From NCBI GenBank assembly GCA_046594105.1, contig JBKJQB010000239.1, forward strand, positions 1 through 6,532: a stretch of DNA of 6,532 nucleotides, written 5' to 3'. This document shows, one piece after another, positions 1 to 5,798 of this stretch (positions are counted from its first letter, which is position 1; every line of letters begins with the position of its first letter). The notes beneath the pieces are model-generated. The model was given only the letters and a program-made list of their open reading frames with translations. It did no database searches and had not been told where the DNA came from. The position numbers and the translations under genes were made by a program. The stretch comes from JBDSGC01 sp046594105 (lineage in GTDB: Bacteria; Acidobacteriota; Thermoanaerobaculia; Gp7-AA8).

Positions 1-133
1 CTCGTCTGCTTCGTTGCGCTCGGAATCGCTCCTCGACGTACCGTCAAGTACGCCCTCGTCGCGCTTCCTTCGCGCGCCTCGCATCCGAGCCACTTTGCGC
101 GCCCTCGCGACGGACGGGTGTGAGAAATGCGGG
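1..133 (-). repeat. Putative dispersed intergenic repeat with GTAC-centred hairpin
   Basis: No convincing gene is seen here. On the minus strand the stretch is strongly purine-rich and built from GCGA/GACGAG/CGAGG-like words around a short hairpin. The hairpin has arms CGTAC (37-41) and GTACG (48-52) and a 6-base loop, CGTCAA. An imperfect direct repeat, TTCGCGCGCCTCGC (69-82) and TTGCGCGCCCTCGC (95-108), lies beside it. It sits immediately downstream of the glycosyltransferase stop codon and probably continues past the left edge. From memory, similar GTAC-centred, GA-rich intergenic elements recur in several uncultured-lineage and Nitrospira-type genomes; that resemblance is inference. A reading frame open from an ATG at 84 to the edge encodes only low-complexity Arg/Asp/Glu/Ser-rich sequence, so I do not call it a gene. 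Confidence 0.4.
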
Positions 134-1252
134 CTAACCGGAGCGCTGACGTTCGCTGAGGATCGCAGCATAGAGCGTCTCCAGTCGCGAAATCCGGAGG
201 TCCTTGGAGAAGCCCTGGATGACGTGCGCGCGCGCTCTCTCCCCGATCCGCTGCCTCCCGTCCGGATTCTGGAGCACGCTGCGAATCGCAGCCACCAGCG
301 CTGGAACTTCCTTCGCTGCGATCAACCATCCCACGTCCGGAGACGACACCAGCTCACGATTGCCGCCGCAGTCGGTGGCAATGACGGGACGAGCCATCGA
401 CATGGCCTCCCGGATGGTGCCGGTGATTCCCGTACCGTCCCACGAGGCATCGACGACGAGATCGGCGGAGGCGAAAACGGCAGGCATATCGTCGCGCGTT
501 TCCACGGGCGTGACGGCGTGGGCAATCCCTCGCTCCAGCGCGTACGCTCTCACTTCCCCGAACTCCCGTTCGTGACGGCAGCCGACGAGGGCGAGGTGGA
601 TGAAGGGGAACTCAGGCAGCAGAAGGGCCACCGCGTCGACCAGCTCTTTCCAGCCCTTCCAGTCCCGAACGCCAACCTGGACGATGAGAAAGCGATCGTC
701 AGCGATCCCTTTCTCGCGCCGGAAAAGACTGGGATTCCAACCGGCGGGATCAAATCGATGGACGTCGGTGCCCGCGTACACAACCTCCACCTTCGCCGGC
801 GGGAGCCTGCCGCTGTCGATCACCACGCCTCGAATCTGCTCGCACACAGTGACCACGCGATCGACGCGCCGGGTGTGGAACTTCGGACGATTCCAGACAT
901 CGAGTGGAAACGACACGCCCCGATTCACCACAAACGCACCGACCGGATGGCGCAGGGCGGCCATCAGGGCGAGCGAATGGGCGACACCCTTGTGCACGTG
1001 AACGACGTCCGGGCGAACCTGGGCAAACAACCGCGTCAGTCTCCACGCGCTGGGAAGATCGAATTCGTTGCGCATGCGCAGGCCGACGAAGTCCACGTCC
1101 GCCTCGGCTGCGCGTTGCGCGAGAATCGAACCCGGCCTGCTGACGATGGTCACCTCGTGGCCGCGCTCTCTCAGACCGGTGGCCGCCTGAAACATCTGAT
1201 GGACCGACCCGGTGTTGAACTGGTTGAACTCGAGAAGCTGAATGATCCGCAC
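134..1252 (-). CDS. Family 4 glycosyltransferase (GT-B fold)
   Basis: This 372-residue protein is a cytoplasmic or membrane-associated glycosyltransferase. It is expected to move a sugar from an NDP-sugar to a lipid-linked or polysaccharide acceptor during LPS, capsule or glycolipid synthesis; donor and acceptor cannot be read from sequence. The N-terminal Rossmann half starts RIIQLLEFNQFNTGS, with the GHEVTIVSRP strand at 31-40 and PDVVHVHKG at 81-89. The C-terminal donor-binding half has VGVRDWKGWKEL (193-204, basic residues R196, K199 and K202) and REAMSMARPVIATDCGGNRE (281-300), typical of GT4. Length is normal for the family. The first acidic residue of the EX7E motif appears to be Thr274, paired with Glu282. 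The start is GTG; an in-frame TGA four codons upstream leaves no better start, and no Shine-Dalgarno is visible. It is transcribed divergently from the hydrolase gene. Family assignment is firm; the specific role is unknown. Confidence 0.93.
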   Translation of the reverse strand: MRIIQLLEFNQFNTGSVHQMFQAATGLRERGHEVTIVSRPGSILAQRAAEADVDFVGLRMRNEFDLPSAWRLTRLFAQVRPDVVHVHKGVAHSLALMAALRHPVGAFVVNRGVSFPLDVWNRPKFHTRRVDRVVTVCEQIRGVVIDSGRLPPAKVEVVYAGTDVHRFDPAGWNPSLFRREKGIADDRFLIVQVGVRDWKGWKELVDAVALLLPEFPFIHLALVGCRHEREFGEVRAYALERGIAHAVTPVETRDDMPAVFASADLVVDASWDGTGITGTIREAMSMARPVIATDCGGNRELVSSPDVGWLIAAKEVPALVAAIRSVLQNPDGRQRIGERARAHVIQGFSKDLRISRLETLYAAILSERQRSG

Positions 1253-1260
1253 GCGAAGCG

Positions 1261-1288
1261 ATCATAACGGAGCGTCCGAAGCTGTCGG
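1261..1288 (-). promoter_or_regulatory. Candidate sigma70-type promoter for the glycosyltransferase
   Basis: On the minus strand a -35-like CCGACA (1288-1283, four of six matches to TTGACA) is followed after 16 bases by TATGAT (1266-1261, five of six matches to TATAAT). Initiation at the usual distance would fall around 1254, only a couple of bases before the GTG start at 1252. This predicts a leaderless or nearly leaderless transcript, which agrees with the lack of a Shine-Dalgarno sequence. It is a pattern match only. Confidence 0.4.
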
Positions 1289-1300
1289 GGCACCAGGCCC

Positions 1301-1330
1301 ATCGAATCGAGTTCGCAAGCTTCGATCGAT
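1301..1330. other. Imperfect palindrome between divergent genes (possible operator)
   Basis: The arms ATCGAATCGAG (1301-1311) and CTTCGATCGAT (1320-1330) pair over about ten bases if one base bulges on each side, around an 8-base centre. The centre overlaps the candidate -35 element of the hydrolase promoter. A regulator bound here could influence one or both divergent genes, but no regulator gene is in view. TCGA-rich palindromes also arise by chance in DNA of this composition, so this is weak. Confidence 0.2.
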
Positions 1331-1339
1331 TGCTATATC
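1312..1339 (+). promoter_or_regulatory. Candidate promoter for the secreted hydrolase
   Basis: TTCGCA (1312-1317, four of six matches to TTGACA) is followed after 16 bases by TATATC (1334-1339), which is preceded by TGC and so has an extended -10 form (TGnTATATC). Initiation would be near 1346, leaving a leader of about 19 bases that contains the Shine-Dalgarno AAGGGGA (1354-1360). The geometry fits the start at 1365. Confidence 0.4.
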
Positions 1340-1353
1340 GTTTTTCGCTCTGC

Positions 1354-1360
1354 AAGGGGA
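1354..1360 (+). promoter_or_regulatory. Ribosome binding site deciding the hydrolase start
   Basis: AAGGGGA ends four bases before the ATG at 1365. It supports that start over the in-frame ATG at 1242, which would add 41 uncharacteristic residues and overlap the divergent glycosyltransferase gene. The chosen start also places a clean signal peptide at the N-terminus. Confidence 0.7.
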
Positions 1361-1364
1361 ACTC

Positions 1365-2120
1365 ATGCAACGCAAAACGCTTCTGGCACTGGTCTGCACA
1401 CTGCTTCTCGCCGTCTCCTCGAACGCAAAAGAGCGGCATCTGAACGTCTCCTTTCCGTCGATGCCTGGCAATGGCAGCGGGGTTCTCTCCCTGCCTGGCT
1501 CTGGCGGCAAGCATCCAGCGATCGTGGTGATTCAGGAATGGTGGGGCCTCAACGACTGGATCCGCCAGCAGAGCGATCGCTTCGCCGGACAGGGCACAGT
1601 GGCTCTGGCGGTCGATCTCTACCGCGGAAAAGTGACCGCCGATGCGAACGAAGCGCACGAGCTGATGCGGGGGCTGCCCGAGGATCGCGCCTTGGCAGAT
1701 CTCCAGGCCGCGGTGCGCTACCTGCGTTCCCGAAGCGACGTGGACGGATCGCGCATCGCCGTCATCGGGTGGTGCATGGGCGGCGGTTACGCGCTGCAGC
1801 TGGCCATCGCGGAGCCCTCGCTCGCTGGAGCGATCATCAATTACGGGCACCTGGTGACCGATCCGAAGACCATCGCGTCGATCCGCCCGCCGATTCTGGG
1901 AAACTTTGGCGCGCTCGACCGTGGCATCCCCGCTGAGGACGTCAAAGCGTTCGACGCCGCCCTCCGGAGCGCCGGCAAGTCCAGCGACATCAAGGTCTAC
2001 GATGGAGCGGGGCACGCCTTCATGAACCCGAAGAACAAGGGCGGCTATGTGAAAGAGGCTGCCGCGGACGCCTGGATGCGAATCGACTCGTTCCTCCGGA
2101 AGCGTCTGCGGCGCTCGTGA
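1365..2120 (+). CDS. Secreted dienelactone hydrolase family protein
   Basis: This 251-residue alpha/beta hydrolase has an N-terminal signal peptide: MQRK, then a hydrophobic run (residues 5-17) and a probable cleavage site after Ser-Asn-Ala (residue 21). It is therefore likely periplasmic or secreted. The dienelactone hydrolase signature residues are all visible: QEWWGLN with Glu58, the nucleophile elbow GWCMGGGYA with Cys137, Asp185 in GALDRGIP and His217 in GAGHAFMNP. This is the Cys-Asp-His triad with the supporting Glu of classical DLH enzymes, which hydrolyse dienelactones in chlorocatechol breakdown. Many homologues act on other esters or lactones, and no catechol-pathway genes lie nearby, so the substrate is unknown. 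Length is normal for a DLH domain plus leader. It is the first of four co-directional plus-strand genes, 36 bp before the DUF1844 gene. The family call is secure. Confidence 0.93.
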   Translation: MQRKTLLALVCTLLLAVSSNAKERHLNVSFPSMPGNGSGVLSLPGSGGKHPAIVVIQEWWGLNDWIRQQSDRFAGQGTVALAVDLYRGKVTADANEAHELMRGLPEDRALADLQAAVRYLRSRSDVDGSRIAVIGWCMGGGYALQLAIAEPSLAGAIINYGHLVTDPKTIASIRPPILGNFGALDRGIPAEDVKAFDAALRSAGKSSDIKVYDGAGHAFMNPKNKGGYVKEAAADAWMRIDSFLRKRLRRS

Positions 2121-2126
2121 TACCAT
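2118..2126 (+). promoter_or_regulatory. Candidate extended -10 element before the DUF1844 gene
   Basis: TGATACCAT fits the extended -10 pattern TGnTAnnnT and overlaps the hydrolase stop codon. No good -35 is seen 16-18 bases upstream. Initiation would be near 2133, about 24 bases before the TTG start. If real, the downstream three genes could be expressed separately from the hydrolase. Confidence 0.25.
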
Positions 2127-2144
2127 CCAACTTCTTGAGCCATT

Positions 2145-2150
2145 TGGAGA
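2145..2150 (+). promoter_or_regulatory. Ribosome binding site supporting a TTG start
   Basis: TGGAGA contains GGAG (2146-2149), seven bases before the TTG codon at 2157. There is no in-frame ATG before the conserved N-terminal segment, so this site decides the start. Confidence 0.6.
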
Positions 2151-2156
2151 TCGGTC

Positions 2157-2651
2157 TTGCCGACGAACGACACTAAGCCGCGCGAGCTGAAAGTCACGGA
2201 CAAACGAATCTTCACCGCGGAAGGGGACATTCGCGAGGAGTTCCGGCAGGACATCAAGCCGTCCGATCCCATGCGTCCGGCTACCGCCTTTGCGACCGCG
2301 CCCAAACCTCCGGAACCTCCATCGCAGCAGCCGAGTCAGAAGGATCCAGGGTCACCGGCCTCAAGTGATCGCCCACGGACTCTGGCAGACAAGGCGCAGA
2401 ATCCCGGGACCACCTTCGCCGATTTCGTGGAACAGCTCATCGCTCAAGGCTACATGGCGCTGGGGATGCTGAAAAACCCGTATCAACAGAAACCGGCCAT
2501 CGATGCACCGGCAGCGCGGCAGATGATCGAGATCCTCGGCATGCTGAAGGAAAAGACGGCCGGCAACCTGACTGAACAAGAAGAAGACTTTTTGAGCACG
2601 CATCTGGGAGAATTGAAGCTCGCGTTCGTCCAACGTACGAAAAGCCTGTGA
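2157..2651 (+). CDS. DUF1844 domain-containing protein
   Basis: This is a 164-residue soluble protein with no signal peptide or membrane segment, so probably cytoplasmic. Three parts are visible. The first is a charged N-terminal segment, LKVTDKRIFTAEGDIREEF (11-29), a form I associate with DUF1844 proteins. The second is a Pro/Gln/Ser-rich, probably disordered linker (about 36-84). The third is the DUF1844 helical domain (about 86-160), with FADFVEQLIAQGYMALGML, a Pro-containing loop, AARQMIEILGMLKEKTAGNLT and a C-terminal helix ELKLAFVQ. The family has no established biochemical role; its small all-helical domain suggests protein-protein interaction. The start codon is TTG, supported by a spaced GGAG. 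The TGA stop overlaps the next gene's ATG (TGATG), so translation of the two is probably coupled, suggesting the partners are needed together. Family call secure, function unknown. Confidence 0.9.
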   Translation: MPTNDTKPRELKVTDKRIFTAEGDIREEFRQDIKPSDPMRPATAFATAPKPPEPPSQQPSQKDPGSPASSDRPRTLADKAQNPGTTFADFVEQLIAQGYMALGMLKNPYQQKPAIDAPAARQMIEILGMLKEKTAGNLTEQEEDFLSTHLGELKLAFVQRTKSL

Positions 2652-4492
2652 TGAAACGACTGCTCGTCAGCTCGATGCTCCTTGTTGGAGTGTGTTTGGG
2701 ATCGGTGCCTCTGCGCGCCGAGCAGGTCGCTCCACGTGATATCTGGCCGCAGGCCGCGGCGGCAATCGACAGCGGTGACGTGGATACGGCATTCAAGAAA
2801 ACCTCCGAGCTCACCGACGTCGGCAAGACGTACGGCATCAAGACGTTTCCCCTGTACGCCGAATCCGCTGCCTCGCTGGCCAGTCAGGCCGTGAAGCAGA
2901 AGAACCAGCCGGCCGTGGACTGGGGCAACAAGTCAGCGGACCAGCTGGACCCACAATCGCCGGGCGTCGCGTTCGCGCGCGCGGACTCTGCCGCGGGACA
3001 GAAGAACTGGGGAGCTGCCATCACCATGGCGGCACGCGGCTTTTCCAACATCTTCAGAAATTACCGATCGCGCGTCCTGAGCCGCTCCGACATGCTCGTC
3101 GTGATGATGCTTGCCATCGCCCTCACCGCGGCAGTGCTGGGGATCGCTCTGTTCGTTCGCTACGGCCGGGCCATGGCACACGACTTCCGGGAGTTCCTGG
3201 GGAAACGAATCCGCGGCGGCGCGGTATCGGTGCTGGCCTTCGCCCTGCTGTTTATGCCGGTCTTTCTCTGGCTCGGGCCGGTGTGGCTGATCTTCTACTG
3301 GTTCGTGATCTTCTTCAGCTACGCCACGTCCGCGGAGCGCATCGCCATTGTTCTGCTGACCATTCTGGCGGGGCTGGCCCCGATCGTCCTCGACGACGCA
3401 TCCAACTGGATCGCCGGTGTCGACGGGCCGGTGGTCATGTCCGCCATCGCCAGCCAGGAGCGCAGCTATCACCCCGAGGCGCTGCGCAGACTGCAGGAAC
3501 TGGTCAACATCGTGCCGGACGATCCGATGTTGCATCTGCTGCTGGGCAACCTTTATCTGCAGGACGGGAACGAACAGCAGGCCAGCCAGCATTACCGCCG
3601 CTCGGTGGAATTGCGCGACACCGCCGGGGCGCACGTCAACCTGGGCAATCTGCACTTCTTCAACAACGACTTCGCCGCCGCCATCACGGAATACGAAAAA
3701 GCAGAAGGCCTGGATCCGCGTCTGGCCATCGCGTTCTACAACCATTCCATCGCCAGCGGTGAGACCTACAAATTCGACGAACAGGCCAAGAAGCTCGATC
3801 AGGCCAAGAAGATCGATCGCGCCGATATCGAGAGGATTTCGTCGAATCCCTCCGCGCAGAAAGTGGCTATGTATCGCCCGCCCATTCCTCAGGCCTGGGC
3901 TGTTTCCTCCAGAATCGCGCGGAGCGGCGTAGCCCGCACGCTGTTCGGCAACTGGGCCTGGTTCGATCCGATCCAGAGCGCGCGCAACCCCATGACCATC
4001 GCCGCCCTGCTGACCCTGATTGCCGCTCCCTTCCTGTTCTTACGCCGTCGCAAGACTGGCCTGGCGGGCTCCTGCATCAAATGCGGGCGGACCTTCTGCC
4101 ATCGCTGCAAGTCGGCTCGCGAGAGCGCCACGTACTGCACCCAGTGCATCCACATTTACCTCAAGAGGGATGGTGTCTCCCTGGACACCAAGCGGTCGAA
4201 GCTGGAAGAGGTGAGCGACCATCACAACGGCATGCTGCGCAGGAACCGCCTGTTCGCCACATTCCTCCCCGGCTCGGCGCAGCTCATCGAAGGGCGCACC
4301 ACCTCGGGTGTTCTCGGCGTCTTCGTTTTCCTTTTCTTCATCTCGCTGGCCCTTCTGGTCGGACGGCTGGCTCCCGTACTCACGCCAGGTCAGGTGGCCC
4401 AGATGGTGGTCCGCGTCCTGGCTGTTGTGCTGGCCCTGATCATGTGGTTTGTCCTGACCCTGCCGATTTATCGGCGAAGGGCGGTGGGATAG
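2651..4492 (+). CDS. TPR and zinc-ribbon polytopic membrane protein
   Basis: This is a 613-residue inner-membrane protein. In order it shows a signal-like N-terminus (1-23, ending LRA), an Ala-rich helical, probably periplasmic region (24-147), membrane segments near 148-170, 190-208, 210-224 and 230-247, at least three TPR-like units (about 292-322, 325-357, 359-390; LLLGNLYLQDGN and HVNLGNLHFFNND are typical), a membrane segment near 447-464, a six-cysteine zinc-ribbon-like module (C475, C478, C483, C486, C496, C499) and two more membrane segments (553-572, 585-605). Basic residues after segments 1 and 5 and at the C-terminus (RRRAVG) place the ribbon in the cytoplasm and the TPRs in the periplasm by the positive-inside rule. 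The start is the ATG overlapping the upstream stop; a GTG at 2648 would add one residue. No enzyme motif is seen. A scaffold or assembly role is inference. Confidence 0.85.
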   Translation: MKRLLVSSMLLVGVCLGSVPLRAEQVAPRDIWPQAAAAIDSGDVDTAFKKTSELTDVGKTYGIKTFPLYAESAASLASQAVKQKNQPAVDWGNKSADQLDPQSPGVAFARADSAAGQKNWGAAITMAARGFSNIFRNYRSRVLSRSDMLVVMMLAIALTAAVLGIALFVRYGRAMAHDFREFLGKRIRGGAVSVLAFALLFMPVFLWLGPVWLIFYWFVIFFSYATSAERIAIVLLTILAGLAPIVLDDASNWIAGVDGPVVMSAIASQERSYHPEALRRLQELVNIVPDDPMLHLLLGNLYLQDGNEQQASQHYRRSVELRDTAGAHVNLGNLHFFNNDFAAAITEYEKAEGLDPRLAIAFYNHSIASGETYKFDEQAKKLDQAKKIDRADIERISSNPSAQKVAMYRPPIPQAWAVSSRIARSGVARTLFGNWAWFDPIQSARNPMTIAALLTLIAAPFLFLRRRKTGLAGSCIKCGRTFCHRCKSARESATYCTQCIHIYLKRDGVSLDTKRSKLEEVSDHHNGMLRRNRLFATFLPGSAQLIEGRTTSGVLGVFVFLFFISLALLVGRLAPVLTPGQVAQMVVRVLAVVLALIMWFVLTLPIYRRRAVG

Positions 4493-4495
4493 CTC

Positions 4496-5797
4496 ATGGC
4501 ACTCGAGGGCACACTCCGCGACTTCAGTCTCGCCGATATCTTTCAGCTGATCGGATTGCAGCGAAAGACCGGCGTCCTCACGCTAAAGGGCAAGGACGAC
4601 ACGGTCACCGTCACCTTTCTGGACGGCAAGGTGGTCGGCGGGGATTCGCTGAGCCACCGCCTGGAAAACCGTCTGGGGCATGTGCTGATCCGCAGCAATC
4701 TGCTCACGCAGGATCAGCTCAACCGCGCTCTCGAAATCCAGAAAGAGACGTTGCAGCGGCTGGGCTTCATCCTCACCCACTACGGAATCATCTCTGCCGA
4801 TGCGCTGAAGCAAGCCATCCAGATGCAGATCCTGCAGATCGTCTATCGCCTGTTTCGCTGGAAAGACGGCGACTACCACTTCTCGCAGGAAACCACGATT
4901 GAGTACGACCGCGACAACGTGGACCCCATCAGCGCCGAATCCATCCTGATGGAAGGGGCGCGGATGATCGACGAATGGCCGATCATCGAAAAGCGGATCC
5001 GGTCCTACGACATGGTCTTCCGCAAGAAGCTGACCGATCAGGAGATCGTGGTGGTCGGCTCCGAGGATGCGGACGAACTCAACTTTGATGGCGATACCGC
5101 CCCGGTCAAAAAACGAAAGGCCGCCGCCTCCGACAAGATCCGCATCTCCAGCGAGGAGAAGGCCGTTTACGATCTGGTCGACGGCACCGTCCGGGTCGGC
5201 GAGATCGTCGAAGGGAGCCGTCTCTCTGAGTTCGATACCGTCAAGGCGTTGTACGAGCTGCTGACCCGCGATCTGGTGGAAGAGGTCCGCGGGCAAAGCG
5301 CCGCGGCGGTCATCGAGCAGGCTACGCCTCTCGATGAGGGGGAAGTCGCGGAGACTCCGGTACCTCTGCCGCTGGTCGCCGCGCTCGCTCTGGTCGCGCT
5401 GCTCTCGATGGCCACCTCGTTCAAGAACCCGCTCAACTCCTTCCGGCCTCTCGGTCCCTCCAAGGCCTCCTCCGTTGCAGACACCCGGAAAGCGATCTCC
5501 CTGGAGCGGATCCAGCAGGTGGGCGAGGCCATCGAGAAATACACCGTGATCAACGGACGCCTGCCGGCCAAACTGCAGGATCTCTCGCCCTTCTTCACAT
5601 CCACAGCGTTGCTGCGCGACCCGTGGGGGAACAGCTACAAGTACCTGAAGCAGCCCTCTCGCTATCTGGTCATCGGATTCACTCCGGACGGCCGGGCCGA
5701 CACCGACCTGTTTCTCTCGCGGGCCATCGACGCCGGACCGACCTCGTCGGCAAGCGCTTCGAAGCCAGTGACCGGCGGCATTCAGTTGCTGGACTGA
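4496..5797 (+). CDS. DUF4388 (PATAN) protein with membrane segment and GspG-like domain
   Basis: This 433-residue protein joins cytoplasmic and periplasmic modules. Residues 1-50 (ALEGTLRDFSLADIFQLIG, TGVLTL, FLDGKVVGGD) are a DUF4388/PATAN start. Residues 55-130 hold two helical repeats (RLGHVLIRSNLLTQDQL; RLGFILTHYGIISADALKQA) like the N-terminal domain of type II secretion/type IV pilus ATPases, ending in LFRWKDGDYHF. Residues 216-264 look like a winged-helix segment. A single membrane segment lies at about 289-308. The C-terminal part (about 330-405) resembles the globular half of the major pseudopilin GspG: an amphipathic helix ending EKYTVINGRLPAKLQDL, then LLRDPWGNSYKYL and TPDGRADTD. 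There is no prepilin-peptidase cleavage motif. Its ATG follows the previous stop after three bases, with GGTGGGA (4483-4489) as a likely Shine-Dalgarno. Domain calls are by eye; the role is unknown, possibly envelope assembly or motility-linked. Confidence 0.85.
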   Translation: MALEGTLRDFSLADIFQLIGLQRKTGVLTLKGKDDTVTVTFLDGKVVGGDSLSHRLENRLGHVLIRSNLLTQDQLNRALEIQKETLQRLGFILTHYGIISADALKQAIQMQILQIVYRLFRWKDGDYHFSQETTIEYDRDNVDPISAESILMEGARMIDEWPIIEKRIRSYDMVFRKKLTDQEIVVVGSEDADELNFDGDTAPVKKRKAAASDKIRISSEEKAVYDLVDGTVRVGEIVEGSRLSEFDTVKALYELLTRDLVEEVRGQSAAAVIEQATPLDEGEVAETPVPLPLVAALALVALLSMATSFKNPLNSFRPLGPSKASSVADTRKAISLERIQQVGEAIEKYTVINGRLPAKLQDLSPFFTSTALLRDPWGNSYKYLKQPSRYLVIGFTPDGRADTDLFLSRAIDAGPTSSASASKPVTGGIQLLD

Positions 5798-5798
5798 A

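Noticed and set aside
1..84. Possible start of a minus-strand gene running off the left edge (ATG at 84, GTG at 93)
   Set aside because: Only 28 codons of low-complexity charged sequence, no Shine-Dalgarno, and the DNA looks like an intergenic repeat.
14..1267. 417-residue open frame on the plus strand opposite the glycosyltransferase
   Set aside because: It is a mirror of the high-GC coding strand, with low-complexity Arg/His/Asp-rich translation and no recognisable domain; the opposite strand encodes a clear GT4 protein.
1242..1364. Longer hydrolase beginning at the ATG at 1242
   Set aside because: The extension overlaps the glycosyltransferase start and the candidate promoters, and would bury the signal peptide; the ATG at 1365 has a good ribosome binding site.
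750..2126. 458-residue minus-strand open frame across the glycosyltransferase start and hydrolase gene
   Set aside because: It overlaps two well-supported genes, has no recognisable motif and crosses the divergent promoter region.
2933..3745. 270-residue minus-strand open frame opposite the TPR gene
   Set aside because: His/Gln/Val-rich antisense shadow without any domain; the sense strand encodes membrane segments and TPRs.
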